DNA from: Lunularia cruciata
Lineage: Eukaryota; Streptophyta; Marchantiopsida; Lunulariales; Lunulariaceae
DNA length: 64,000 bases
Assembly (NCBI GenBank): GCA_948567375.1
Contig: OX419762.1
Coordinates: forward strand, 47,411,034 to 47,475,033
Reading direction: 5' to 3'
Of this stretch, positions 10,243 through 22,600 are shown in pieces (within the stretch, counting starts at the first letter, position 1; each line of letters starts with the position of its first letter). A program made the position numbers and the translations under genes. A model generated the notes under the pieces. That model had not been told where the DNA came from and did no database searches. It saw nothing but the letters and a program-made list of their open reading frames with translations.

Positions 10243-10899
10243 TGTGAGCCGGCCTGTCTCTCACTCAGGATGAACCTCTGATGGCTATTATGGTAGCGAA
10301 CCATGGACTAGGAAGGCAAGGAACCCCAACTTCATCATACTCCTCCAAGGCTAACACTCCAAGACTCAAGACATTGCTCACTAGAGAACTCAATGAGAGA
10401 GAGATAGTTGCAAATGAAAGGATGATGAGTACCTCCTCATCCCTTGTTTATATAGTTGTGGAATAGTTACGTACCAAAGTTACTAATTACCGTAGTAACT
10501 CAAGTTACTAGACTAAAAGTCAAGTAAAGTCAAAAAGCAGAAAGGAATATCCATTCACCTGGGCATATTCCCCTAAGCATGTGATCTTATCTTGACCCAA
10601 CCACTAAGTAAAGGATTCCTTCACATGGGCTATCCTTGGACTAAAGAAGAATCCAAAACAAAAAGGTTTGTGGGCCCAAGAGTTCTCAACTCTTTCCTCA
10701 AAGCCAAACACCTAGGAATAATACCAGGTCAACACACTAAAATCCAAAATAGTGGTGCTCATCTTTTCTACTTCCTCTAAAGTAAGGTCCCCTCTATCGT
10801 AGCTATGACTAACTTTAGCTAACCATGACTAATATAGAACCATCCTTTATCTCTATATAAATAATATCTCTTAAGTACTTGTAATACCAAGCTAAATAT
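10243..10899 (-). repeat. Family A 3' LTR, inner end deleted
   Basis: It is homologous to the family A LTRs at 15951, 31078, 42932, 57480 and 60794. The outer end is TGTGAGCCGGCC on the plus strand. The inner end lacks the first 40 or so bases of the LTR and joins RNase H coding sequence directly at 10899/10900. Confidence 0.9.
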
Positions 10900-13431
10900 C
10901 TGAGATTGTTAAGAGCTCCTCATCCGGGAAGGAATCATCCACTGGCTCATCTCCATCATGATCATAGGCTCTAGATAATAAATCAGCATTTGCATGTTTC
11001 TTTCCTGGCCTATCTTCAATGGTGTAGTCATACTCAGACAAGAGTATCATCCACCTTGCTAGTCTCCCTTCAACATTAGGCTTGTTGAAAATGTACTTCA
11101 AAGCCTTGTGATCCGTGACAATGGTGGCTTTCCCTCCAATCAAGTAGTGTCTAAACTTCTTGAGACCAAAGATCACTGCCAACCCTTCTCTCTCTGTGAC
11201 AGAGTAGTTCTTCTCTGCTGAAACCATCTGCCTACTAGCATAAGCTATTGGATGATCATGCCCATCTTGGTCTAATTGACTAAGAGTGCATCCTATAGCT
11301 ACATTAGAAGCATCAGTGTAGAGGATGAAAGGTTTACTCCAATCAGGTTTAGCAAGAATTGGGGCTACAACAAGGGATTGCTTGAGCTCCTCAAAAGCTT
11401 TGAGAGCCTCCTTGTCTTCCAAAACACCATGTAATCTACACCCTTCTTCATGTAGATGGTCAATGCATAAGCCTTGTTGGAAAATGAGAAGATGAACCTC
11501 CTATAGTACCCAACCATTCCCAAGAATTGGCGTAACTTTGTCAAGCTTGAAGGGAAAGGAAGGTTTGAGATTTTCCTCACCTTCTTAGGATCAACTGCTA
11601 TTCCATCCTTGGAGATGATGTGCCCCAAAAGTAGACCTTCTTCACATCCAAAAATGCACTTCTCTGGGTTGAGTGATGCATTTGCCTCATCCAAGCGTTG
11701 CAAGACTTTGATTAGGTGCTCAAAGTGCTCCTCCTTGCTCCCATAGATACAAAAGTCATCAATGAAATCTCTCACAAATTTCCCAATGAAAGGTTCAAAT
11801 ACCTTGTTCATGAACCGTTGGAATGTGGCTGGAGCATTGCAAAGCCCAAAAGGCATGACCTTGAAAGCGTAAGTTCCCCAAGGTGTGGTGAATGTGGTGA
11901 GTTGTTGATGCTCTGGTGCAATCTTGATTTGGTTATATCCACTATAACCATCTCCAAAACTGTACCTCTCATGACCTGCAACCTCCTCCAAGATCTCATC
12001 AATGAATGGCAATGGGTAGTAGTCCTTCTTGGTAACAACATTGAGCTTCTTGTAATCCACACATACCCGAAGCTTGCCATTCTTTTTCTTCACAATGACA
12101 ATTGGAGACACCCATTCTGAATTCTCCACCTCAAAGATAAATCCAGCCTCCTTGAGCTTATCAATCTCCTCCTTCACAACCAAAGATATTGGTGGGCTAA
12201 TGCGACGTTGCTTTTGCCAGATTGGTCTTGCATGTGACTCCACCTCTATCTTGTGCTCCTCCAAGGTGACTTCCTTCAAATCCTTGTAACTGAAAGCAAA
12301 CACATGGATGAACTTGCGGAAAATCTCCTCAAATCTCACCTTCTCCTCCTTGGTAACATTTGGGCCATACTTGAGGGTAGCTAACCTTCTCTCTACCTCC
12401 TCAAGTGTCAATGGTGATTTGTCTGGGTCCTTCAAAACCTTTGGCTTAGGTGCAAAATCCATAGCACACAAATGATACACATCTGAATCAGATTCAGATT
12501 CATCCTCCTCCCTGGAAGTCTCCTCTTCCATGCTTGTGTCCACACCTGAAGCTCCTTCTTCAGAATCTGATTCCCAATAATCAGAAGATGGTGTATCTAA
12601 ATGTGAAGTGTTGGTGGTGTTAGTCACAGGAACTGTGACTCTATGGTTTGATGGCCCAATCCTCAAGTACCCTTTGTGCCATCGATCAGTTGTGCGTGTT
12701 GCTCTCAACCATGGCCTCCCAAGAAGTGAGTCATAGCTTAAATCCTTCAAGACTTGGAAAGTCATGAGATTTTGAACTCCCATAACTGAAACTACCACTT
12801 TATCCATCACCCCTACTGGTCGAGCTTGTTGCTTGTTTGCCATGCTCACCACAAATGTTGAAGCTTTTGAGGGCATCATACCCAACTTCTTCATCAACCT
12901 TTCAGACATGGCATTCACTGCTGATCCTCCATCAACCAATGCATCCTTGATGTTGTGACCATTCATTCTCACATCAATCTTGGAGGCATATTCACAAGCT
13001 TCCCATGGTGCTGGCTGGGCATCCACCACCCCCATTGATACTGGAACTTTTGCCTTCTTCTTCTTCTTGCTCCTTGTAGAACTCAAACCACCTCTAAGCT
13101 CCTTTCTCAATGTAGGGTTCAAAGCAATCAATTGGCCCATTGTGATGTTAGCCTTGTGACTACCAACATCCTCCAACACATTGTAGTTTCTTTGTTGCTT
13201 TGAAATCAAGAAATCCTTTATCCCCAACTTCTTCCTTGGAGTCTTTGTTGTTGATGCCATTGAGGTGCGAGTGCTCCTATTAGATATAGGAGTATCCTTG
13301 CTTGGAGTAAATCCTTGAGAAGAGTGAACATCCTCTACAAAACAAGCTCTCTTCTTCTCTTGTGCCAAAAGCTCCAAATTAATACCCTTGGAGTTTGAGC
13401 ACTCTCCCTTCTCATACTTGCTTTCCACCAC
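10892..13431 (-). pseudogene. Family A pol: protease, reverse transcriptase, RNase H
   Basis: 688 codons are open from 13431 to 11365, continuing after a frameshift at about 11400 to 10892. The order is a Lys/Ser-rich N-terminus, then the retropepsin loop ALVDGGSAVNAMSERLM (about 12900-12950) and LLGRPWLRA. An acidic spacer precedes RT: VCVDYKKLN, GDGYSGYNQI, MPFGLCNAPATFQ and FIDD (about 11755), then the connection block FLGMVGYYRRF. RNase H follows: YTDASNVAIGCTL, TEREGLAVIFGL, TDHKALKYI and HANADLLSR. The protein is nearly intact apart from the frameshift, which makes it the best-preserved family A pol here. It stops after LLTISDI, where the deleted LTR begins, so there is no integrase. 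Confidence 0.92.
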
Positions 13432-13499
13432 ATCTATGGATGCTATCCCCTTACCTTTTTTGGATAAGAAGCCACTTGGGTTTCAATACCTCCCTCTTT

Positions 13500-14420
13500 C
13501 CCTCTTAACCCCTTCCTCCATGGTAAGTAGAATTTGGGCAATTCCTTTGGATATGACCTCTTCCTCCACAACCAAAACAATTTCTATCATTGAAATTGTT
13601 GGCTGGTTGACTTCCTCTATATGGATAGTTTCCATAACTCCTAGGAACTCTCCCTACATTCTGATCCACCTCTCTCTTCTCCCATAGTTATACCACATTG
13701 ATCTTGAGATCCGCAAGTTGTTCTGTGATGGTTTGAAGTGGATCCTTTGGTGGAGGTGCAAGAATTGGAGCAACTACTACTTGTGGTGCAACCATTGCCA
13801 CCAAAGTATCAAAAGTTCCACCATACTTGTAACCTTTAGGAGGATGCACAACCTCCTTCACCACCAAATCACGCTCATCCCCTTCCAAACTCTCCTCCAT
13901 AGGAATTGCGATCTTGATAACTTCAACCTTAGAAGAAGGTTTCTCATATCTCACCTTGCTTCTAATTTGTGGTCTCAACCTTCCCACAAAATTCTTGGTG
14001 AGCATGGCCCCTATGTCAATCATAGTAGTCTCTACATCATCCCCACCCTTCCTCAACACTATGTGAAATCTTGACTCTAACTTTTCCACTCTTTCCACAT
14101 AGACTCTCACTTTCTCTCCATCTCCTTGTTTCAAAAAGGTTACCTCACTCATCAATCTCTCATAACTCTCATCTGGGAGAAAGTTCTCAATGAGTGTCAA
14201 AGTCTCCCAAGACTCTTCTTCTCCATCTCTCCTCTCTCTCTTTTGCTATTCTGACTCATACCATGTAAGTGTTGCATCCTCAAAGAAATCTGGTAATAAT
14301 GAGGCTCACTCACTCTTCCTTCTCTCATTGTTTCCTATGCAAGCTCTCTTTAAGTCTCTCACAAAGGTCTCCACATCTTCTCCATCTTTGCCAAAGAAAA
14401 CTGGAAGTTTCACCATCTTA
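13500..14420 (-). pseudogene. Family A gag with CCHC zinc knuckle
   Basis: The frame begins about 14405 on the minus strand with MVKLPVFFGKDGEDVETFV. A retrotransposon-gag domain follows (LPDFFEDATLTWYES, then SYERLMSEVTFLKQGDGEKV at 14200-13688). A Pro/Val-rich linker and a perfect CCHC knuckle (CFGCGGRGHIQRNC, 13538-13579) end it. A TAA at about 13505 separates it from pol. Two frameshifts and two stops lie near 14200-14350. The plus-strand copy at 33046 is collinear, which confirms the gene model. Confidence 0.85.
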
Positions 14421-14647
14421 ACCCTCCACTATCTGTCTTTTCTCTCAATTTTTTTCTCTTTTCTTTCTCTCACTCTATAACTAATAGAGTATGTACATGA
14501 CTAACACCATTTGAAAATAATCCACCCTAGGGAACACAAAAGGTTAAGGTTGCTCCAGGATTTCTATAACAACATCAAATCCTAGAGTGCATATTAATCA
14601 AACTCTCATGGATAGTTTATCCATAAGTTGAAAGATTATCTCCATCA

Positions 14648-15300
14648 CTAATCTTGAGAACTAGCTGATGAAGGTGGTAGTATATCTGCAGTTGTACTTA
14701 GACTCTCTCCAAGATCCTTCACCAAAGTCTCCAAAAGTGCTTTTATTCTATTACACTCATGTCCTTTTGGAAGTCCTTCCACTCCACAAACCTCACACAA
14801 CTCCTTGGTCTTAGATCTTCTCTCTCCCAATCTTGGAGAAGAAGGTCCAACATGCAAACCCAAGTCAAGTGAGCCTCTCCTTTCCCTCAATCTCTTGCTC
14901 TCAAAGATCAATGGCATGAACTTGCCTTATATCCCTTTTCTCCACATAGAAAGCACTTAGACTCTCTCTTTCCTCCAAGGGGTGTAGGTTTTTGGATCCT
15001 CTCAACACTCTCTTCAAATTCTATTATAAATTCTCTTTTCCTCAAATCAAACCCTTGGGGAACCTTGCATAGTCTCAATTACCACTCTTGATGACCCTTC
15101 ATGTTCCCAAGATGAATCTAAACACTCAAACATGCTTTTTGTTGCTCTCAAACTCCTCATGCATGAGATCTCCACTCTGCAGAATTGACCCTTCCTCACA
15201 ATGTCACTTGAGTCTCCCAACCTGTATGTCACAGTCCTCTGAAATTTTGCACACTTGAGGGCGTCCCTCTCTGCAAAAAATCAGATCTTTTCATTGAGCC
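14648..15300 (-). pseudogene. Extra zinc-knuckle ORF upstream of gag (family A)
   Basis: Between the leader and gag there is a separate reading frame (15232-15047, then 14917-14648 after a frameshift). It encodes a CCHC-like motif (CFLCGEKG at about 14930; the His codon is TAT, Tyr, in this copy), a Leu/Arg-rich segment (LGLHVGPSSPRLGERR) and a second Cys/His cluster, CEVCGVEGLPKGHEC. It is collinear with 32468-32818 and 59503-59800, so it belongs to the family rather than being chance. An additional nucleic-acid-binding ORF before gag is not part of the usual gypsy layout. The function is unknown; an RNA-binding accessory protein is the natural inference. Confidence 0.65.
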
Positions 15301-15738
15301 ATTTGGCCTAAACACCTTTCTATTCAACACACATATTTCAGATTTGGTTTGAAAACCACACCCTTCACTTTAAAAACTCATTACTCCATGCGCAAGAATG
15401 ATCTCTCTCTAATTTTTGTGGCAGAAAGTAGGATAAAATACATTCAATTTTCTTGAAAATTTTTAGGAAAATTTACTGAAAATTGAAGAAATGGCAGACT
15501 CTGTACAATTTTCTAGAGAGCATGTAGTTGCGAGAGCAGTTTACTCAATCAACTTTCAAAATTTTTAGCCCAATGCGCATAGTAGCTCACACAATAATTT
15601 CAAGTGTTCTAACTGAAAGATAACCCAAGCTATCATGTGTAGAAATTTCAAATCCAGATCTCAAACTTGAGATTTTGCCCAAAATCACCTTAATCCCCAA
15701 AATCTGCAATCCACCTCACACAATCTCTCCAAATCCTC

Positions 15739-15909
15739 TCATGTGTACAAGATGTACAAAATCAACTCAAAGACATCATAATGAACTACAGGGTATAAAA
15801 ATGGATATTGGTTCTCTAACATAAGTTCAGCCCTCTCCTCTCCTAATGTTCTCTCCAAGTGAGCTCTCATAGCCTCCTTCTGCCTAATGTAGAATTGAAC
15901 GCGGAACAT
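15739..15909 (-). CDS. Conserved leader micro-ORF of family A
   Basis: A 57-codon frame starts MFRVQFYIRQKEAMRAHLER and ends LILYILYT. It lies immediately after the PBS. The frame is also open upstream to a Met inside the LTR (15972). Copies at 31800-31970 and 58205-58375 translate collinearly, differing at only a few residues. The central segment is a charged helix and the C-terminus is hydrophobic. I recognise no family. It could be a real small protein or a translational control element for the downstream ORFs. Confidence 0.5.
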   Translation of the reverse strand: MFRVQFYIRQKEAMRAHLERTLGEERAELMLENQYPFLYPVVHYDVFELILYILYT

Positions 15910-15931
15910 TATCTTGCCTTCTAGAGAGGTC

Positions 15932-15948
15932 CCGACAACTGAACCAAA
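15932..15948 (-). promoter_or_regulatory. Primer binding site, family A
   Basis: On the minus strand TGGTTCAGTTGTCGGG follows the LTR end (CACATTTT). The other copies read TGGTTCTGTTGCC. This resembles the TGGCGCCGTTGCCGGGG type that pairs with tRNA-Asp in Athila and Del elements, with mismatches. Confidence 0.55.
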
Positions 15949-15950
15949 AA

Positions 15951-16640
15951 TGTGAGCCGGCCTGTCTCTCACTCAGGATGAACCTCTGATGACTATTATG
16001 GTAACGCACCATGGACTAAGAAGGCAAGGAACCCCAACTCCATCATACTCCTCCAAGGCTAACACTCCAAGACTCAAGACATTGCTCACTAGAGAACTCA
16101 ATGAGAGAGAGATAGTTGCAAATGAAAGGATGATGACTACTTCCTCACCCATTGTTTATATACTTATGAAATAGTTACACACCAAAGTTACTAATCACTG
16201 GAGTAACTCAAGTTACTAGGCTAAAAGTCAAGCAAAGTCAAAAAGTAGAAAGGAATATCCATTCACATGGGTATATTCCACTAGCATGTGATCTTATCTT
16301 GACCCAACCACTAAGTCAAGGATTCCTTCACATGGGCTATCTTTGGACTAGAGAAGAATCCAAAACAAAAAGACTTGCGTTCCCTAGAGTTCTCAACTCT
16401 TTCTCAAAGCCCAATATCTAGGAATAATACCAAGTCAACACACTAGAATCCAAAATAGTGGTGCTCATCTTTTCCACCTCCTCTAAAGTAAGGTCCACTC
16501 TATCTTAGCTATTAATAACTCTAGCTTATCATGACTAATGTAGAACCATCCTTTATCTCTATATAAATAATATCTCTTAAATACTTGTAATACCAAGCTA
16601 AATATCACAATACCACACACATGCACAAATGGGTGTTATA
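15951..16640 (-). repeat. Family A 5' LTR
   Basis: A full-length LTR of 690 bp: plus-strand start TGTGAGCCGG, end GGGTGTTATA. It carries the TATA-like TATATAAA region and the shared block repeated at 10243 and 31078. It supplies the promoter for the minus-strand element. Confidence 0.9.
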
Positions 16641-16641
16641 G

Positions 16642-16765
16642 TTCAGCCTCAAACATTAGAGGAACTCCACCATGGACTTAAACCCCGGTACCACACCACC
16701 TCCTACAATGGTACCTCCACTTGTGGTAGCACTATCTCCAACTAGTGCACCTCCACTATTCGTGG
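16642..16765 (-). pseudogene. Gag fragment of the methyltransferase element family
   Basis: The sequence aligns with 9050-9175 at roughly 85-90%, including the shared run accccggtaccacaccacc. It proves a second copy of that family and suggests that rearrangement followed family A insertion. Confidence 0.75.
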
Positions 16766-16958
16766 CAAGTTGTCAAGATTGTGAGCTTGTTACTCTCTTC
16801 TGGGTGTAGTTGTTACCTGAGAGATTAAAGAGGAAGTCAAGAAGAACTACATGTTATTGTTTGAGTTTGTATTTGATCAATTCTGACTCATATCTCTATG
16901 TGAACAAACTTTACTTACACAATTACCGCGAAAGTGATATTTGCCGGGTTGTCACAGG
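16766..16958 (+). repeat. Family B 3' tail fragment
   Basis: It matches the last 190 bp of family B (ctctcttctgggtgt through gccgggttgtcaca). It ends exactly at the family terminus GTTGTCACA. Confidence 0.75.
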
Positions 16959-16964
16959 TGACTT

Positions 16965-17713
16965 GTCATTTTGGATCTACAGGTTGGTAAAGTTATTCTA
17001 GAATGGTATTTTTGTTAATAGTTGTCAAGTGCTTTGCGTATTTAAATGAAGCATTTTTATTGCATTGTTGTTCAGTATTTATATTTCTGAAGTTGAGTAA
17101 AGCAAAGTGTTGTAACTCAATGCTTGTTGTTTTGGCTTAATTCCAAGTATCAATTCTATGCATGTGTTTGTGAGCGTTTGGAGAAATTCAAAGTGCAAGT
17201 CAGTAAGCTTGTTGGATGTTGGATTCCACAACTTTGATTTCATTTATTGTGTTTGATCTTGAGTGGATAGAAAATGAAGCAATTCATTGATAGATTTGAG
17301 AGGAATTGTAATGTTGGTTGTATTGTGCATTGGTGAGTGCACTACGGGATTGATGCAAAGCAATTTTGATGAAAGAAGTTGTGCTTTCAATGGAAGGATG
17401 GAACAAAGTTCTGAGGCAAAGTGGTTTCATGATGAAGTAGCCTTCTTTGGGAGAATCTGAATCATCGCAATCAAACTTTGTTTGGAAAGATTTGATGGAG
17501 TTGTGATTATGGATGTGTAATTTTTGATGACTCTATGAATTAATGCTTGTTACTCTATTCTAGGTATGGTTTCAATTGTAGATATAAAGAAGAACTCAAA
17601 AAGAACTGCATTGTTGCTATTTGACTTCATATTTTAACATTTCTGACTCGTATTTCTGTGGGAAAAAATTAGTTATTGATTATTGCAAAAGTGATACTTG
17701 CCAAGCTCTCACA
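16965..17713 (+). repeat. Family B 3' tail, about 750 bp
   Basis: The repeat begins TGTCATTTTGGATCTAC and ends CTCTCACA, aligning along its full length with 22349-23099 and 56188-56959. It includes a TATA-like TATTTAAA at about 17039. There is no coding sequence. It lies only a few bases from the preceding tail fragment. Confidence 0.75.
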
Positions 17714-17808
17714 TGGCTCTTGTGTCCCTTGAAAACATTCATTGCTTTGCACAACTTCACTTTTGGGCACTCCAAGGAGTAAATATTTAGCAGTGGTGCC
17801 AAAAAGCA

Positions 17809-18330
17809 TGTGACAATGTTCTTATAGTGTAGTCAATGAGAATGGTTCATTCCTACAATGATACTATTTGGAAATGCAGAATAGTGAAGCAAAACACACA
17901 CTTGTCACCAAATCTCAATTCATCTGTTGTTTCTTGTTTAACCTCTTGGGTAGGAACCACTCTTAGAAGATGGTAGTGTCACCCTTTATGGTGCACTACA
18001 ACAAAAAGAAAATCACAAATTAACCACTTTCACTCTAAAATCTAATTGAGATTGCTTCTAAAGGTGATGGTTGTCCAACTTTGAGTGCCACTCCATTCCA
18101 AAGATGCAATGCTTATAAATGTGTTCTACCGTTCCTATAAGGCACAACTTGCAAGACTGATTTTCTTGCTACTCCTTGTCTAAAATTCTTGATTTTGTGG
18201 TATTGCTTGTACGGTGAGCTTCTCCATCCACTCATTGCACATGTTCACTCCTTTGAATTATCCAATGCTCACCTTCATTAGGAGCAAGTACTTGCTTGGC
18301 CTACTCAAATTGCTTGACTATTGACTCTAA
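17809..18330 (-). repeat. Family C tail (diverged relative of family B)
   Basis: Homologous, in inverted orientation, to 61700-62206. Its terminus reads TGTGACA on the plus strand. Shared blocks include aagcaaaacacaca, the segment around tagtgtcaccctt, and aacaaaaagaaaatcacaaa. The core (aggaaccactc) resembles the family B tail block ggtttctgcc, suggesting distant kinship. Confidence 0.6.
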
Positions 18331-19647
18331 GTATCTAGTCCTTACTAAAGAGTGATATTTTACTAAAGGACTTCCTCTTGCGGGAGTGCCTTAGGCTTGA
18401 TACATTGCTATCTCTAGCAAGAAGGTCTGGCATACTTCATTGAACTTCTTATCCAATTCTCCTTCCAGTGTAAGGATAAGCTATTATGTGTTCCTCCTCA
18501 TAGGTATGATATTGCAAGCATTGGACTTGCCTATTCAATTTATGGCTTTTGGTGTTCAAGGCCCACACTACTCCAAGTGCTAAATGCAACTCTGAGTGCT
18601 ATCCCAAATTTGACAGCATTGCTCTAAATATCTACAAGATGACAAGGAAGCTCTACTTGATAAATTTGGAATCCATGAAGGCTCTTTGAAAAGGAAGACA
18701 AATTGATGAGTCCTTGAATTTACAATCTATATCCGTGGTAACTTGTTAATCCTTTAGTTGTTGAGGACCACTTGAGCACTCATCTTTTCTGCATGTTTTC
18801 AACAGTCAAAAAGGGCCATTTTTCAAAGCGGGAAATGTCATTTTGTACCAAAGGCACAAAACAATGAATTGCTATGGGAACAACAAATAGCAAGAATAAT
18901 ATCTGATTCCACAACATATCCTTCTCCTGCATAATCCTATTTTGAGCCGCTATTTGTTGTGAAACTTTGTAATCTGAGTGAGAGACTTGGATTCTTGTGT
19001 TGTTCTTCAAAGGGAACCCTACTTGATTAAGTCAAATGCTAGTAAGTCTATCAAGGAGCTTGTGTTATTGTTGTGTCCACAGGCTGAAGCTATTACCCGT
19101 TATGGTTGTAAGAGTGATGGATGTGACTTTTTGTTTGGTGAACTAAGCAACAACTATTATAAAGAAAACCCATCCCATCTATTGTGATATTTGAATGTTG
19201 AGTCGCTTCTTCAATCTATTTACATGTTGTATGTGTAGTGATGCTCCCTTGATGTGATCATTGCATTCTTATTAAGGTCATAGAGTTTTTTGCAGTACTG
19301 CCCATAGCTTCTCATTATTGAATTAGAGGGTGATAACCAAGGAAGCCAAAGGACTCACAAGGGACAGACCTATAATCAATTCTTGGGTAGTGGGGTAAAT
19401 GTCTAAGGGTAAACCCTGTCTTGCAGTTGAGCTATGATTGATACAAGATCTTTGCCCACATACTATTATGGGAACTCTCCTATAGATTGCTATGGGTTCT
19501 TTGGCATGCAGATTGTTCCAAGAATTTCTACCTATAATGCATGATGGGATTGTCCCATATTTTTCCTTGTCTTGTAGCAACCTATACCCTTAACAAGAGC
19601 ACCAGACTAACCCACCAATGCATGTGAAGCTCTTGATGGACAAACAT
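18331..19647. other. Repeat-derived sequence, no gene seen
   Basis: Probably the body of the family C copy. Only short open frames occur, and no recognisable domain. The 69-codon plus frame at 18978-19187 has a few cysteines but no known motif. Confidence 0.4.
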
Positions 19648-22600
19648 TGTTGAGATACCCACATTTTTCATTTTGATGAGTTTTTAAGAAATGCATTATA
19701 GAAGCCAAATTGTAGCCAAAGGAAGAAGAAAAGAATGGAATCATGTGGCTGTGGAGTAAACCCAAAGAAGTCAACTTTGGGTCAGAAGAGGAAGTAATTA
19801 GAGGGAGCCTACAAAGGAACCACCCAAAGAAGGGCATCTTCAGAGCAAGAAGTTCAGCCCGATACAAAGAAGTTGTAACAAATTTCCTTTGAGGCAGACC
19901 AGCCAAGAAAGTACAATTAAAGAAACAGCTAAGGCAGGAGAAGAACGCTTTGAGAGTGACAAGAAACAAACACATATAAGAAGTGAGAGTAGATTTCAAA
20001 TTGATTGAAGAACTATTGCATCTCAAAGCACTATAAAATTAAGACTGTGCCGAGCGGTGTTGGACATGTGAAGAAGATATCTTGTTCCTTTGAGTAGCTA
20101 TCCTGCAGGAATGTGAGTCACAAAGCCAATTAAGAGTGGAATTGTTTGAAATCTAGAAAGGGTTAGAGTGTCGCATCCAGGAGAGGGGATAGTCTTCCAA
20201 CTCCAAAGAACTTGTGAGTAGATAATGGCAAGGAAGAGAAAGAAGAACTCACTCATAGTCATGAGTCTTACAATTTGGTGATTAGATGTCTTATGTTCCT
20301 GGCCTGGAACTGGAATGTGAGTTTTCCAAGTTCCATGGCGGAGATAGCTACTAGTAGTTGTGAGGAAGGCCCTGAAGTAATGGGGAAGAAAGGGAATCTA
20401 GCTCAAGGGACCGAGCTGGATTGGAAGTTAGTCTTGGGAAAGGAAGTAGGAGATGCAGCTAGAGTCACCTTCTATCAAAAGTGTGAAGCTTTGAAAGAGA
20501 CCATAGAGTTTAGGAACTTGTTCTTTGCTCTGCAAACTAACAATGGCTACAAGGTGGAGTCCTCTCAGGACCCAATTAGGCAAAGCATTGTGAGCATGCT
20601 GATTGCAGTGTTCAAGCAAAAGCAAACAATGTATGTGAAAATGCAGCAAGTGGTCCTCTTCCACCAAATGTTTGCAAGAGAGAAGGTGAATTGGGCAAAG
20701 TGCTTCTATCAGAGGAAGAGGCAAATGATCATTAATTGAAGGAAAAATTTTTCCGCCTCACTACTTTGTACCATTTGCAACACATTTCTACCTTGGGCTA
20801 AACCTGATGAAAACAGAGAAGAAGCATCAGATGGTTTCACATTTCCATCCCAATCTGCAATGTGAAGCAGATGACAAGGAGCAAAGATACACCTTGCAAC
20901 TTTGATCAAGTGATGATCATTTCACCAAGACAGGATAGAGGAAGATCACGGAAAGAAGAAGTCCAAAGATGAAGAAGTGGGCTAAATCTAAAGGAGTGGT
21001 ATTACCCCTTCCACCATGAAAGATACAAAGACTAAACCCACAATGTAAGGAGGTAGTGATGGACTGGTCTTTGAGAACCAAGGCTGAAGGAGAGACAGAG
21101 TCAAAGAGAGAAAGACTCAAAAGAAGATAAACTCACATTGCCAAGTGAGGAGATTGGCAATGAGAGTGAATGTGAAGATGAAGTCCAGCAGTCAGTCCAT
21201 GCAAGGATGGGAGAAGATGATGAGGAGTTCTAAGCGGCAATTGATTGTATGGAAGGAGTAGATGCTCCTTGTTTGGAGTTACCTTTGGAGGAGATAGACA
21301 AAGAGCCAAAGAAGGTAGTCCAAAATGGAATGAAGTCAAAGAGATTATTGTAGGTCCAAGCAAAGTGAAAGAAGAAGCCAAAGAACTTTGGGTGGATGTA
21401 GTCTTAAAGAAGAAAATTGTGGAGAACTTGGAAGAGAGTTTTGAGAGGCATGAAGAGATCTGGAATGTCAAGCCAAAGAGTTGAAGAACCAAAAGGCAAT
21501 AGTCAAGAAGATGAAATGTGAAGTGGGAGAAACTTGTATTCAAGTGATACATGCAAAAGCAATTGCGGTTGTGATGGAGCAAGAGTTAGAGAGCCTAAAG
21601 AAGAGCGCAACAAAGAAGGACCAAGCATGGCAGAGGGAATTGACAATCATACACCAAGAGGAAGAAAGACTATGAGGTCTGGTAAGAAGTGCAAAGAGTT
21701 AGATTGCCCAATATGCAGAAGAGAAGAAGATGCCGGCAACTAAGTACAAAGACAAGTTGAAGATTTATAGAGAAGAGTTGAAGGTGGAACGCTCTAGGGA
21801 GAATGCATTGGAATCTGTAGGACAGATCATTGGGAGAATAAGAGTGATGTTGAGCACAAAAGTTGAAGGGAAGTTGGAGGGAGCAAGGCTGCACAATTGA
21901 AGTTGCTTTGTGTAGGAGATGAGGAAGAGGAAGGAAAAGGACACAAATATGAATGATTTGTTTATTTGCTTGAGAGATATAATAGATAGTAAGATGTTAG
22001 AGGTATGAGACAATCTCTATCTTAGATTAGACGTAATAAGATCAGAATTAGAGAAACTTTGCAGTAGTGTGAAGGAGGATAAGAAGTCCAAACTTGTAGA
22101 AGTAGGAGTGCAAGTGTCTTTAGGTGAGTAACTTGAGGCATTAGAGAAGAGTGGGTTGCAGGATAAAGAAGTAGATAGGTTACCAATGTATACAATTGAT
22201 GTTCAGAGTGAAGAGATAGTAGAAATAGAAGATGTAGTAAGAGTAGTAGAGAGACTCAAAAAGGGAGAAGTACTTGAAGGAACATTGGGTTTGGAAGCCA
22301 AAGTTGAGGTTGACATTGTATTGGAGTAGAAACCATTTTGAGATATGAAGAGGTGGGTTGTCATTTTGGATCTGCAGGTTGGTAAAGTTGTTGTAGAATG
22401 ATATTTTTGCTAGATAACTATCAAAGTGCTCTACCTATTTAAAGGAAGTATTTGCAGTGTGATGTTGTTCAGTATTTGTATTTTGAAAGTTGAGTAAAGC
22501 AAAGTGCTGTAACTCAGTGATTTTCATTTCAGCTTATTTCCGAGTATCAATCTTGTGTGTGTGTGTTTGTGAGTGTTGGGAGAATTTCAAAGTGCAAGTT

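Larger units (their letters stand above)
10243..16640 (-). mobile_element. Athila-like LTR retrotransposon (family A), integrase deleted
   Basis: Two LTRs (10243-10899 and 15951-16640) flank a minus-strand interior with a PBS, leader ORF, zinc-knuckle ORF, gag, protease, RT and RNase H. Integrase and the polypurine tract are missing. The RT wording (GYNQIKIAPE, MPFGLCNAPATFQRFM, FIDDFCIYG) and a PBS resembling the tRNA-Asp type suggest the Athila branch. No clear target duplication: the left flank is TGGAT and the right flank GTTCA. The right flank is a fragment of the methyltransferase element family. Confidence 0.85.

Noticed and set aside
16965-17713. Reading the family B tail as an ordinary LTR with TG...CA ends
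   Set aside because: Copy 3 has a perfect target duplication around the whole 3.75-kb unit and no tail copy at its 5' end, so the tail alone is not the LTR of a two-LTR element there.
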